A DNA stretch of 64,000 nucleotides from positions 70,001-134,000 of the forward strand of contig CAUYUJ010017892.1 of NCBI GenBank assembly GCA_963575745.1, read 5' to 3'. This document shows positions 43,365 to 53,598 of the stretch, piece by piece. The stretch is from Prorocentrum cordatum (Eukaryota > Sar > Dinophyceae > Prorocentrales > Prorocentraceae). The notes under the pieces were generated by a model, which worked only from the letters and a program-made list of their open reading frames with translations, made no database searches and had not been told where the DNA came from. Position 1 is the first letter of the stretch; each line of letters begins with the position of its first letter. The position numbers and the translations under genes are program-made.

Positions 43365-43825
43365 ATTCTGTTCGCCCAGAGGGTCTGTGGAGGCCTTCGG
43401 GCGAACAGAACGGGACAGGGCAAGGAATGCGGAAGACTTGTCCGAATCTCCTGGGCCCCCCAGGTGCTCATCCGAAGAATGCGGAGAGGTCCCTGGGTCA
43501 TATCAATTGGCTGCTGTCCCAGGGGGGGTCCGGTCTGGTTGACCCGAAGACTTGGAGAAGGCCCCTGGGGGAACAGAATGGCACAGCATATCGGGCAAAG
43601 GGGGGCGGTAGCTGGCCTGTCAAACCCGGCGTTCGTCTTCTGCCCAAGCGGCGCGGGGCCCACGGACCCCAGGGTTGGCATCCCGCTGGGATTCCTCTTG
43701 TTCGCCCACAGGGTTGGAGGAGGCCTCCAGGCGAACAGAATGGGGCAGGACAATGAATGTGGGAGACTTGTCGCAAGCTCCCAGCCCCCCCAAATGTTCG
43801 CCCGAAGGGTGTGGGGCCGCGTTGG
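43365..43825 (+). repeat. Degenerate 165-bp tandem repeat, three copies
   Basis: Starts near 43,369, 43,538 and 43,699. Units carry GTTCGCCCA and its inverse GGCGAACAGAA about 30 bp apart, so each can form a hairpin. Confidence 0.7.
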
Positions 43826-43829
43826 CTCC

Positions 43830-44960
43830 CTCAAAGGGCCGTCTTGGAACCGTCTAGGCCCGTCTTGAGGGCGCCGTTTGCCGTGATGGGGCCGTCTTGG
43901 TTCGTCGTGGGCCCCTCATGGGCGCGTCCGTAGGCCGTCCTGGGCCCATCGGGGTCCTTGTTGGCACTATCGTGGGGCTGTCTTGGAGCCGTCTGGGACC
44001 GTGAGGGGGCCGCCTTGGAGTCGTCTTGGGCCCCTCCTGTGCGCCTCCTTGGGCCGTCTGTCTTGGAGCCGTCTTGAGCCGTCGCAGCGCGCCTTGGGTT
44101 GTGCTGGGTCCGTCTTGGCCCGTCTTGGGGCCTTCCTGGGCGGTTCCTCGGACCCTCCTCGGACTTTCTGGGGCCTCTTGGTGCATCGGACCGCCGAAAT
44201 GGCGGGAAACGCAAAAAGGGTGTAACAATAAACAATGGAAAATTAACGATTTTTGCCAGCTGGGGCTCTCTTGCCATCTTGGCCCGTCTTGAGGCCCCGA
44301 CCGGGCGCGTCCTTGGGCCGTCCTGGGCCCACCCTCCTGGGACCGTCTTGGAGTCGTCTTGGGCCGTCTTGAGCGCGCCTTGGGCCGTCCTGGGCCCGTC
44401 TGGGGCCGTGTTGGCACCCTCGTGGCGAGGAAGCTCGGAGGCGGGCTCGAGGCCTCTTTGGGGCTATTTTGGAAGCTGTTGGGGCCTCCGTTGGGGCCTC
44501 GTTTGGGCTCCTTGGGAGCCTCATGGGGCCTCTTCGGGGGATTCTTGGCGGCCCCTTGGGGTCTCTTGGGGGCCTGTTTGGGCCTCCTGGCGCCCTCTTG
44601 GGGCGGAAGGCTCGGATTTTCGGTCCGTGGTCCCCCTCCTGGCCCCCTCTTGGGCCTGTCTTCGGGCCCTCGTGGGCCGTCTTGAGCGTCTCTGGGGCGC
44701 TCTTGGAGGCCTCTTGGGCCGTTCTGGGGCGCTCTTGGAGGCCTCTTGGGCCGTCTTCGAGCGTCGGAAAACGGAAAAGGCGAGAAGGCCAAAATCCATC
44801 CAAAACCGTCGTAAAGGGGACGATTTTGGCCGCTCGGGGCCCTCGGGGAGTACGCTCGCAGGCCTCTTGTGCCGTCTGGGCGGCCTCTTGGAGCGCTCTT
44901 TGGGCGTCTCGGGGCCCCTTGAGCTGTCTTGGGGGCCTCTTGGGGCCTCCGGAGCCTCTC
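43830..44960 (-). repeat. Dispersed CCAAGACGGCC-type repeat
   Basis: Long block with AT-rich inner motifs at 44,215-44,255 and 44,790-44,830. Confidence 0.7.
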
Positions 44961-45024
44961 CGGGGCCGCCCGGGGCGTCTTTAAACCGCGCCGCCCCGGG
45001 CCGGGGGTCAGAGGAGCTCCCCGA

Positions 45025-45073
45025 CCCCAGAACCTCTCGCGCGCGCGAATGCCCGCAGTGTAGTAGGGACTAG
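45025..45073 (-). pseudogene. Decayed PPR repeat start
   Basis: YYTAGIRARERF on minus: Cys of ISACEKG is Arg. Confidence 0.55.
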
Positions 45074-45082
45074 GGCTGACCC

Positions 45083-45098
45083 GCGGCCGTCCGGCCGC
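45083..45098 (-). other. Hairpin, second stem class
   Basis: GCGGCC / GGCCGC, loop GTCC. Confidence 0.75.
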
Positions 45099-45449
45099 AG
45101 AATCTGCCAGCCCTGGCGTGAACGTGGAAGTGGAGTGTCCCTGGGGCCTCGCGGGTAAATGGTGGTTGGAGGAGACGGCGTGGATGGAGGAGGTGGCCGC
45201 GGGAGGTGGAGGTGGGCGAGGGATGCAAGCAAGCAGGCCTGGAGGCAGGAACGCGGTGGCGCAGGCGGTGTCAGTGTAAGCACACCCGTGTAGGCATGAC
45301 ATGGTGTGGACAGAAGCTGTTTCTCACGCCGCAGTCTGTGTTCATCACATCTTCTGCGGGGAGGGTAGCCGTGAGAGGTTTATCTGCTCTTCGCCTGGGC
45401 CGAATGATAATTTTATCTGGTAGTGCGGTGACAATGAGACCAGTGGGCG

Positions 45450-46060
45450 CGGCCTAAGAAGCCTGCAAGAGGGCGGCGAGACGGCCCAAAAGGTCTCCAG
45501 GACGGGCCAAGTGGCTTCCCATACGGCCCCAGAGGGGCGCCCACGAACTCCCTAAGACGGGCCCCAGTGCGAGGACACGAGTCGATCGTTCGAGCGCACC
45601 GCCCCGAGACGTCCCCAAATGGCGCAGAGATGGCTCCCAGAGGGTCGGGGGCGTCTGGGGGCGTCTTGGGGCGATCTTGGGGTCCTGTGCAGCCGTCTTC
45701 GAAACTGTGCAAACGAACATAAGGAACACATGACACATATATGTTTCCTGCAGGGAATGGGACGATTTTGCCCCTCGGGTCTCTCCTGGGGGTCCTCCTG
45801 GGCTGTCACGGGAGTCTCCTGGCCTGCCTTGCAAGCCTCTGGGGCCATCCTGGGGCTCGCATGCGGTCCTCTTGGGGCGTCCGGGCGCCCTCTTGAGCGC
45901 TTCTGAGCCGTATTTAGGTCGTGGTTGGGAGCTCTTGGGGCTGTCGTGGGTGCCTCTTGGGCAGTCTCGGGCGCCTCTGGAGCCGTCTCGGGGCCGTCTC
46001 GGGCCGTTGTTGGACCCTCCTGGGTGCGTCTAGGCGCGATCTTGGGGGCCTGTGCAGCCG
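45450..46060. repeat. Dispersed CCAAGACGGCC-type repeat with orientation switch
   Basis: Reads CCCCAGAGGGGC/CCAAGTGG on plus to about 45,640, then GGGGCGTCTTGGGG (minus sense). The junction might be an inverted insertion. Confidence 0.5.
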
Positions 46061-46206
46061 TCTTGGAGCTGTGCAGACGAAAAGAACGAAAGGAATGGGA
46101 CGATTTTTGCCTCTTGGGGTTCGTGCGGCTCTGACTCCGAGCGCCTGTGGCGGAGGAGAAAGACGACGGGCAGGAGGGGGAGGAGGCCCAAGAGGATTGG
46201 AAAAAC

Positions 46207-46342
46207 TACACCCCGCACCTCTTGGGACACACTCGGCGCGGGAAGGGTTGCAGAAACAGCGCTCCCTGGTGGCCGCAGCTGGATCTGGCAGCCATTTTCT
46301 GCAACCCTTCCCGCACGAGAGGTGTTCCAAGAGGTGGGGGGT
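46207..46342. mobile_element. 136-bp inverted-repeat element (MITE-like)
   Basis: Left arm 46,207-46,256 (CGCACCTCTTGGGACACAC, then GCGGGAAGGGTTGCAGAAA). Right arm 46,294-46,342 is its reverse complement with about six differences; spacer 37 bp. Related arms at 32,015 and 34,504-34,667. No target duplication identified. Confidence 0.7.
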
Positions 46343-46479
46343 ATGGCGTCTTTCCCATGAGCTGGTGCTTTCTGGGAGCCTATCGGAGCAGGAGACCTTC
46401 GATGAGCCCGTGGGGTATCACTTGTTCTACTGAACTGGGGCCCTGTAGGAGTACGAGCAGATCAAAGCCGTTTCGAGGG

Positions 46480-46720
46480 ACCTGCTGGAAGCTTTCCTGG
46501 AGCCTCTGGGGAGTGCCCCGGAAGCCGTATTGGAGCCTCGGGGGGTCTTCTTGGTGGCTTGCTGGCTGTGGGAGGGGAGGGAGGGTGTGTGTGTGGGAGC
46601 GCTCCAGGATTGGCCCTGCTGGGCCTCCCTTGGCGCCGTCTTGGCAGGTCGATCGGCCGTCTTGGGAGCACCCGCGGCCGTCTTGAATAAGGGGCTCTCT
46701 TGGGGGCTCCCTGGGCGCCC
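46480..46720. repeat. Weak CCAAGACGGCC-type repeat
   Basis: GGGGCCCTGTAGG and GGCCGTCTTGG variants only. Confidence 0.4.
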
Positions 46721-46739
46721 TCTGGACGATGCGGGAGGC

Positions 46740-46890
46740 TCTCTCTCCTCCTCCTCCTCCTCCTCTCTCTCCTCCCTCGTCCTCCCCCCTCCTTCCTCCT
46801 CTCCTCTCTCCTCCTCTCTCCTCCTCCTCCTCCTCCTCCTCCTCCTCCTCCTCCTCCTCCTCCTCCTCCTCCTCCTCCTCCTCCCCCTCC
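46740..46890 (+). repeat. (CTC)n array
   Basis: About 150 bp; longest pure stretch 46,822-46,882. Confidence 0.95.
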
Positions 46891-46944
46891 TTTTGGCAGC
46901 AGAAGCGATCGCAAGAGGAAGTTCCGGAAAACCTGAAGAATATT

Positions 46945-47745
46945 GACCCCGCCGGCCCCCTTGCGGGGCCATCGGGCTTCAGGGATTAGGCTTGTGCTGC
47001 TCCCTGCTCCGGTTCCAATTTCCAGTCTCCGAGGTTACCATTATGTCGCCTGCTTCCTATGATGCCGAAAAAGGCCCTGGCCACCTTCACCTGGGGGGCT
47101 TCTCAAAATTTCTCACGTGAGATACGCGCCCCCGAAACCATAACCCCTTGTCCAATACACCGTATTCGCGCCCCCGCGGCCATACTCCCTGGTAAAGTAC
47201 GCAGTGTTCGCGTCCCCGAGGCCATACACCCTCGCAAATTACGCTGAGTTCGCACTCCTGAAGCCGTACTTCATTTTTTGTTTTGTACTTGAGTCTCCCA
47301 GGAAATACTCTCTTGTAATATATGCGATAGTTGTGTCTCCGAAACCACGATCCCTAGTAAATTACGCGTTCTTCGCGCCCTCGAAGTCACAAACCCTTGT
47401 GAAGTATGCAGTGTTCGTGTTTCCGAAACCACAATCCTACATAAAAGGCCCCCATGACGGCACAATAGGCCTCCACACGGATGGTCCCAATGCGTCCCAA
47501 GAGGACCCCAAGCGGCCCCACGAGCGCTCCAAGAGCACCCTCAAGAGGGGCCCAAGAGGCTAACATCTGCGATGTTGCTTAGGTTTTGGATGGATTTTGG
47601 TACGCTCATATCTCCAGTTGCACCCGTTCGGAGTTCCGACGCTGCTCCTCGACGGCGCCCAGGCCTCACATGCACCGCTCTTGCGTGCCCCGCTCTCCGA
47701 GAGGGGGCATCGGCGGCAGGAGGCGAAGCCCGTGTGGATCGTCCT
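46945..47745 (+). repeat. Composite element, GGCCCC hairpin and 42-bp array (copy 3)
   Basis: GGCCCCCTTGCGGGGCC at 46,955, 42-bp-type units with CCCCGAAACCATAACCC over 47,105-47,440, then a short CCAAGAGG insert (47,450-47,560). The diverged end block is GAGGCGAAGCCCGTGTGGAT (47,719-47,738). Confidence 0.65.
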
Positions 47746-48104
47746 GCGTCCTCGTGGCCCTCCTCGGAGTCCAGCTGGGAGCTCCATGGAACCTAGTGGG
47801 GGCCTTCTCGGGCCGTCTGGGATTTCCTGCTAAAACAGGGCTAGGATCGGGATAAATCGCTCCAGAGCGTTCCGGAGCGCTCTCAGAGCGTTCCGGAAGG
47901 CTCTGGAGCGGCCGCGGCGCCCAGTACATCCTCCAAACCCGCCGATTCTCAGAGATTTCGAGTCATCCCGATCCGATTCTGTCCCGATCTTCGCGTCGTC
48001 TGAATCCTGCTGCGCAGCAGGGGAGCGCTCCGGGGGCCTTCTGGGGCCCTCGCAGGGCTCTCCTGGGCCAGGACGGCGTCGTTCCACGACCGGGGCCGCG
48101 GCGG

Positions 48105-48147
48105 CGCCGCCGCCTGGCACGCGCTGAGCCCGGCACTGTACAGTCAT
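48105..48147 (-). pseudogene. Decayed PPR repeat start
   Basis: YSAGLSACQAA on minus, without hairpin or following helix. Confidence 0.5.
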
Positions 48148-48334
48148 CGGCCTGACCTAAGGAACGATAAATAAGGAACGAAGCCCCTTTCTTCCAAGGA
48201 ATAACGCACAGGGAACGATGAACATATAATAACTAACGCCTAGGGAACGATAAATCACGCATGCAAGCCTCAAGAACGACCGGGCCCCTTTTGAAAAGTA
48301 AGTGTTCCTTCTTCAAGCCGCTCACTGTAGTATA

Positions 48335-48772
48335 GACTATGTTTGCCTCCAGTTTCGCCTGCCGCATCTCGGTGAGCAGCGAAAGGGCTCTATGCCACTG
48401 CTCGCCCTGCTCGCACGCGCTGATGCTAGCGCTGCAGCTGATGACGTTGGCCTCCACTCTTGCGTGCCGCATCTCGCTGAGCACCGCCAGCGCCCGCTGC
48501 CATTGCCTGCCCTTCGCGCACGCGCTGATCCCAGCGCTGTAGCCGACGACGTTGGCCTCCAATTTCGCTTCCCGCATTTCGCCCAGCAGCGACAAAGCCC
48601 ACTGCCATTGCTCGCCTTGTTCGCACGCGCTGATCCCAGTGTTGTAGGTGATGGCGTCGGGCTCCAACTTCGCCTCCCGTGCCTCGCCGAGCAACCGTAG
48701 CGCCCGCTGCCACTGCCTGCTTTTCCCGCAGGCGCCGATCCCAGTGCTGTAGCTGATGACGTTGGGGTCCAC
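48335..48772 (-). CDS. PPR exon 2, four repeats
   Basis: Begins GTGGACCCC (VDPNVIS) right after the intron's AG at 48,773. Then come four PPR units of 35 residues: YSTGIGACGKSRQWQRAL, YNTGISACEQGEQWQWAL, YSAGISACAKGRQWQRAL, CSASISACEQGEQWHRAL. Joined to exon 1 (phase 0 on both sides), the spacing from its last YNAG to YSTG is exactly 35 residues. This strongly supports the splice. The conserved frame ends at EANIV (48,335). A GTGAGC donor lies 12 bp on, at about 48,323. PPR proteins act in organellar RNA processing as a family; this one's target is unknown. Confidence 0.88.
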
Positions 48773-48814
48773 CTTCGAGAGAGCGCCCACGCAGGGGCCG
48801 GAGCAACGCTCCTG

Positions 48815-48905
48815 AATCTCCTCCTCCTCCTCCTCCTCCTCCTCCTCCTCCTCTTCCTCCTCCTCCTCCTGATCTTCTTCCTCCTCCTCCTCCTCCTCCT
48901 CCCCT
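48815..48905 (+). repeat. (CTC)n array
   Basis: CTC/TTC triplets just inside the left end of intron 1. Confidence 0.95.
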
Positions 48906-49059
48906 TGGAGGAGAGCTGGCAGCGAGACGGGGAGGTCCCCCCTTAGCTACCTTCCCCACCCCTGGACCCCCCCTGCCAAAGCCCCCCCCCCCACACCCTT
49001 TTGGCGAAAGGGGGGGGGGGCTTGCTTGGAAGACCCTCCCCTCCTATGGGCCAGACAAG

Positions 49060-50062
49060 GAGCGCCGAAAACCAAAAGCGCGCCGAAAACAAGCAAGGCG
49101 CCGAAAACCGACATGGCGCCGAAAACCAAAGGGGCGCCGAAAACCAAAGAGGCGCCCAAAACCAAAAGGGCGCCGAAAACCGAAGGAGCGCCGAAAATCA
49201 GAGGGTGCGCAGAAAACGACAGGAGTGCCGAAAACCAAAGGCTCGCCGAATACCAAAAGGGCGCCGACAACCAACATGGCGCCACAAACCAAAGGGGCGC
49301 TGAGAACCAAAGGGGCGCCGAACACCAAAAGGCGCCGAACAACAAAATAACGTCGAAAATGAACGAAGCGCCGAAAACCAAAAATGCAGCGAAAACCAAC
49401 GGGGCGCCGAACACCAAAGAAGCATCGAAAACCAAAAGGGTCTGAAAACCAAACGGGGTGCCGAACACCAACAGGAAAACCGGGAACCAAAGGGACGCCG
49501 AAGGGTCGCCGAACACCAAAAGGGCGCCGAAAACTAAAAAGGCGCCGAAAACCAAAAGGACGCCGAAAACTACAGGGGCGCAGACGACCAAAAGGGCACC
49601 GAAAACCCAAAGGGAACCGAAAACCAAAGGAGCGTCGACAACCCAAGGGCCGCCGAAAACCAAGGAAGCCGCCGAAAACCAAAGGGGCACCGAGAACCAA
49701 AAGGGCAGCGAAAACCAAAGGGTCGCCCAACACGAGCAGAAAGCACAAAGGGGGCCGAACACGAAAAGGGGTGCCGAAAACCAAAAGGGCGCCGACAACC
49801 AAAAGGGGGGCCAAAAATCAAAAGTGCACCGAAAACCAAAGGAGCGCCGAAAATCAAAAGGGCGCAGAACACCACGAGGTCGCCGAAAACTAACGATGTG
49901 CCGAAATTCAAAAGGCCACCGACAACTACAGAGGCGCCGACAGCGTGCGCGGAGAACCAAAGAGCGCCGAAAAGCAAAAGGGCGCCGAAAACCTTCAATG
50001 CGCCCAAAACCAGCAGGGCGCCGAAAACCAAAGGGGTGCCGAAAACCACAAGAGCGCCGAAA
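49060..50062 (+). repeat. 18-bp array, block 1
   Basis: About 55 variants of AAAACCAAAGGGGCGCCG. The consensus has no stop in any frame, so long open frames (Lys/Pro-rich on plus, Phe/Gly/Leu-rich on minus, up to 398 codons) arise by composition. Confidence 0.95.
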
Positions 50063-51712
50063 ACAATTAGTCAGGCGAACGACCCAGCCATATGCTGTTG
50101 TGAATAACGCAAATGTGAATATCGTCTTCGATGGGGCTCCCATATGGGGTCACGAAGCGTGTGAGGGATGTACCAGAATAGGCGCGGTGGGCGCATGCGA
50201 ACGCGTGTGAGGGGTGTTCAGACATGGGTGCAGTAGCGCCATGCGAGCGCAGCCGCTGGGGCCATCGGTGGAGCTCCCCATGCAGCCACGAAGCGTGCGA
50301 CGGTGTGCCGGCATGGGTGCGGTGGTGCCATGCGAGCGCAGCCACTGGGGCCCTCGGCGGAGCTCCCCATGAGGCCACGAAACGTGTGTGGTGTCCCGGC
50401 ATGGGTGCAGTGGTGCCATGCGAGCGCAGCCACTGGGGCCCTTGCTGGAGCTCTCTATGAGGCCAGGAAGTGTGTGCGGGGTGTGCCGACATGGGTGCGG
50501 TGGTGCCATGCGATAGCGACCACTGGGGCCCTCGGTGGGGTTCCTTATGGGGCCACGAAGCTTATGACTGGTGTCCCGGCATGGGTGTGGTGGTGCCATG
50601 CGAGCGCAGCCAGTGGGGCCCTTGGTGGAGCTCCCTATGGGGCCACGAGGCGTGTGCGGGGTGTGCCGACATGGGTGCTGTGGTGCCATGCGAGCGAAGC
50701 CACTGGGACCTTCTGTGGAGCTCCCTATGGGGCCGCGAAGCGCGCGAGGGTGTGCCGACATGGGTGCGGTGGTGCCATGCGAGCGCAGCCACTTGGGCCA
50801 TCTATGGAGCTCCTGCTTGGGGCCACGAAGCGTGTGAGGGGTGTATCGAACTGGGCGCGGTGCTGCCAAGCGATCGCAGCCACTGGGGCCCTCGGTGGAG
50901 CTATGGGGCCACGAAGCGTGTGACGGGTGTGCCGAAAGGGGTGCGGTGGTGCCATGCGAGTGTAGCCACTGGGACCTTCTGTGGAGCTCCCCATGGGACC
51001 GCGAAAAACGTGTGCGAGTTGTGCCGACAAGGGTGCGGTGGTGGTGCCATGCGAGCGCATTCACTGGGGCCTTCTCTGGAGCTCCTTATGCGGCCACGAA
51101 GCGTGTGAAGGGTGTGCCGGCATGGGCGCGGGGTTGCCATGCGAACGCAGCCACTGGGGTCTTCGGTGGGGCTCCCCATGCGGCCACGAGAAATGTAAGG
51201 GGTGTGCCGGCATGGGTGCGGTGGTGCCATGCGAGCGCAGTGACTGGGGCCTTCTCTGGAGATCCTGCTTGGGCCACGAAGCGTGTGAGGGGTGTGACGG
51301 CATGGGTGCGGTGGTGCCACGCGAGCGCAGCCACTAGGGCCCTCGATAGAGCTCCCTATGGGGCTACGAAGCGTGTGAGGGATGTGACGAAATGGGTGCG
51401 GTGGTGCCATGCGAGCGCAACCACTGGTATCTTCGGTGAAGCTCCATATGGGGCCACGGAACATGTAAAGTGTGTGCCGGCATGGGTGCGGTGGTGCCGT
51501 GCGAGCCGTATGGGCGCAGCCACTGGGGCCCTCGGTGCAGCTCCCTACGGGGCAACGAAATGTGTAAGGGGTGTGCCGGAATGTTGACTGGCGCGGAGGG
51601 CAACAACACGGATGGGCGGAGGGAGGAGGGAGAGGAGGCAGGAGTGAGGGACGCGGGGCGCTGTCTCTTCAAAACGGGGACCCAACAACAACACAGGATG
51701 GTTGGGAAAAAG
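50060..51712 (+). repeat. Leader-array-tail module B
   Basis: Leader 50,060-50,132 (ACCCAGCCATATGCTGTTG). About 16 units of about 90 bp with GTGGTGCCATGCGAGCGCAG and TATGGGGCCACGAAGCG cover 50,200-51,590. The tail is 51,645-51,712 (GGGACGCGGGGCGCTGTCTC, CAGGATGGTTGGGAAAAA). The tail runs directly into 18-bp units. Confidence 0.9.
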
Positions 51713-51714
51713 AG

Positions 51715-51966
51715 GCACCACCAAAAAGGGCGCCGAAAACCAAAAGGGCGCCGAAAACCAAAGGGGGGCCGAAAAGCGAAAGGGCACAGAAAACACAAAA
51801 GGGCCCGCAGACAACACAAGGGGGGCCGAAAGCAAAAAGGCCGCCGAAGGAGCGCCGAAAACCAAAAAGGCGCCGAAAACCAGGGGCGCCGAAAACCAAA
51901 CGGGCACCGAAAACCCGAAGGGCGCCGAACACGAAGCGGGCGCCAAAGACCAAAGGGGCGCCGGAA
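51715..51966 (+). repeat. 18-bp array, block 2
   Basis: About 13 units linking the tail of module B to the leader of module C. Confidence 0.95.
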
Positions 51967-53598
51967 AAATTATCCAGGCGAAGGACCCAACCATATGCAG
52001 TTGTGGGTACCGCAATTGTGAAACAAAGCGCTGTACTGGGTGGGTGAAAATGGCAAATTCGGTGTGTGGGACGCAAGAAGACGGTCCCATTGTGGGCTTC
52101 GGTGGAGCTCCTTATGGGGCCACGAATCGCTGTACTGGGTTGGTGAAAATGCCAAATTGCGCTTCCGGGGCCCATGCGGACGGTTCCACTGGGGCTTCGG
52201 TGGAGCTCCTAATGGGGCCACGAAGCGCTGTACTGGGTGGGTGAAAATGCCACATTGGGTGTGCGGGACGCATGCGGACGGTCACACCTGGGGCTTCGGT
52301 GGAGCTTCCTATGGGGCCACGAAACGCTGTACTGGGTGGGTGAAGATGCCAAGTTGGTTATGTGGGACGCATGCGGGCGGTCCCACTGGGGGCTTCGGTG
52401 GAGCTCCATAATGGGGCCACGAAACGCTGTACTGGGTGGGTGAAAATGCAGAATTGCGCGTGCGGGACGCATGCGGGCGGTCCCACTGGGGGCTTTGGTG
52501 GAGTTCCCTTATGGGGCCACGAAGCGCTGTACTGGGTGGGTGAAGATGCCAAGTTGGGTGTGCGGGACAGGAAACACTGTATTGGGTGTGGCGGACGCAT
52601 GGGGTACCCCCACTGGTGGGGCCTTACGTGGAGCTCCCTATGGGGCCACGAAGCGCTGTACTGGGTGTGGTAGACGCATCTGGTACCCCCCACTGGGGCC
52701 TTACGTGGAGCTGTAGTGGGTGTGGCAGACGCATGTGGTACCCCCCGCTGGGGCCTTACGTGGAGCTCCCTATGGGGCCACGAAGCGCTGTACTGGGTGT
52801 GGCAGACGCATGTGGTACCCCCAGGGGCCTTCGGTGGGGCTTCCTATGGGGCCACGAAACGTTGTACTGGGTGTGGCGGACGCATGTGGTACCCCCACTG
52901 GGGCCTTACGTGGGGCTCCCCATGGGGCCACGAAGCGCTGAACTGGGTGTGGCAGACGCATGTGGTACCCCCCACGGGGGCCTTACGTGGAGCTCTCTAT
53001 GGGGCCACGAAGCGCTGTACTGGGCGTGGCAGACGCATGTGGTACCCCCCACTGGGGCCTTATGTGGAGCTCCCTATGAGGCCACGAAGCGCTGTACTGG
53101 GTGCGGCGGACGCATGTGGTACCTCCCAGTGCTGCCTTCGGTGGGGCTCCCGATGGGGCCACGAAACGCTGTACTGGGTGTGGCAGACGCATGTGGTACC
53201 CCCACTGGGGCCTTACGTGGAGCTCCCTATGGGGCCACGAAGCGCTGTACTGGGTGCGGCGGACGCATGTGATGCCCCCCATCGGGGCCTTCGGTGGAGC
53301 TCCCTATGGGGCCACGAAGCGCTGTACTGGGTGTGGCAGACGCATGTGGTACCCCCACTGGGGCCTTACGTCGAATTCCCTATGGGGCCACGAAGCGCTG
53401 TACTGGGTGTGGCAGACGCATGTGGCACCCCCACTGGGGCCTTCGTGGAGCTCTCTATGGGGCCACGAAGCGCTGTACTGGGTTGTGGCAGACGCATGTG
53501 GTACCCCCACTGCGGGGGGGGGGCCCGGAAAAAGGAGACGCGGGGACCTTTTTTTTCAAAAAGAGGACCCAACACCACAGGATGGTTGGGAAAAAAGG
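51964..53598 (+). repeat. Leader-array-tail module C
   Basis: Leader 51,964-52,022 (GGACCCAACCATATGCAGTT). Six units of about 99 bp (52,023-52,570) are followed by about twelve of 76 bp with GCAGACGCATGTGGTACCCC (52,575-53,515). Both contain ATGGGGCCACGAAGCGCTGT. Tail 53,530-53,598 (AGGACCCAACACCACAGGAT). Confidence 0.9.

Noticed and set aside
48947-50143. 398-codon minus-strand Phe/Gly/Leu-rich open frame, like a membrane protein
   Set aside because: It is the 18-bp array in reverse; the consensus has no stops in any frame, and it lies inside a well-supported intron.
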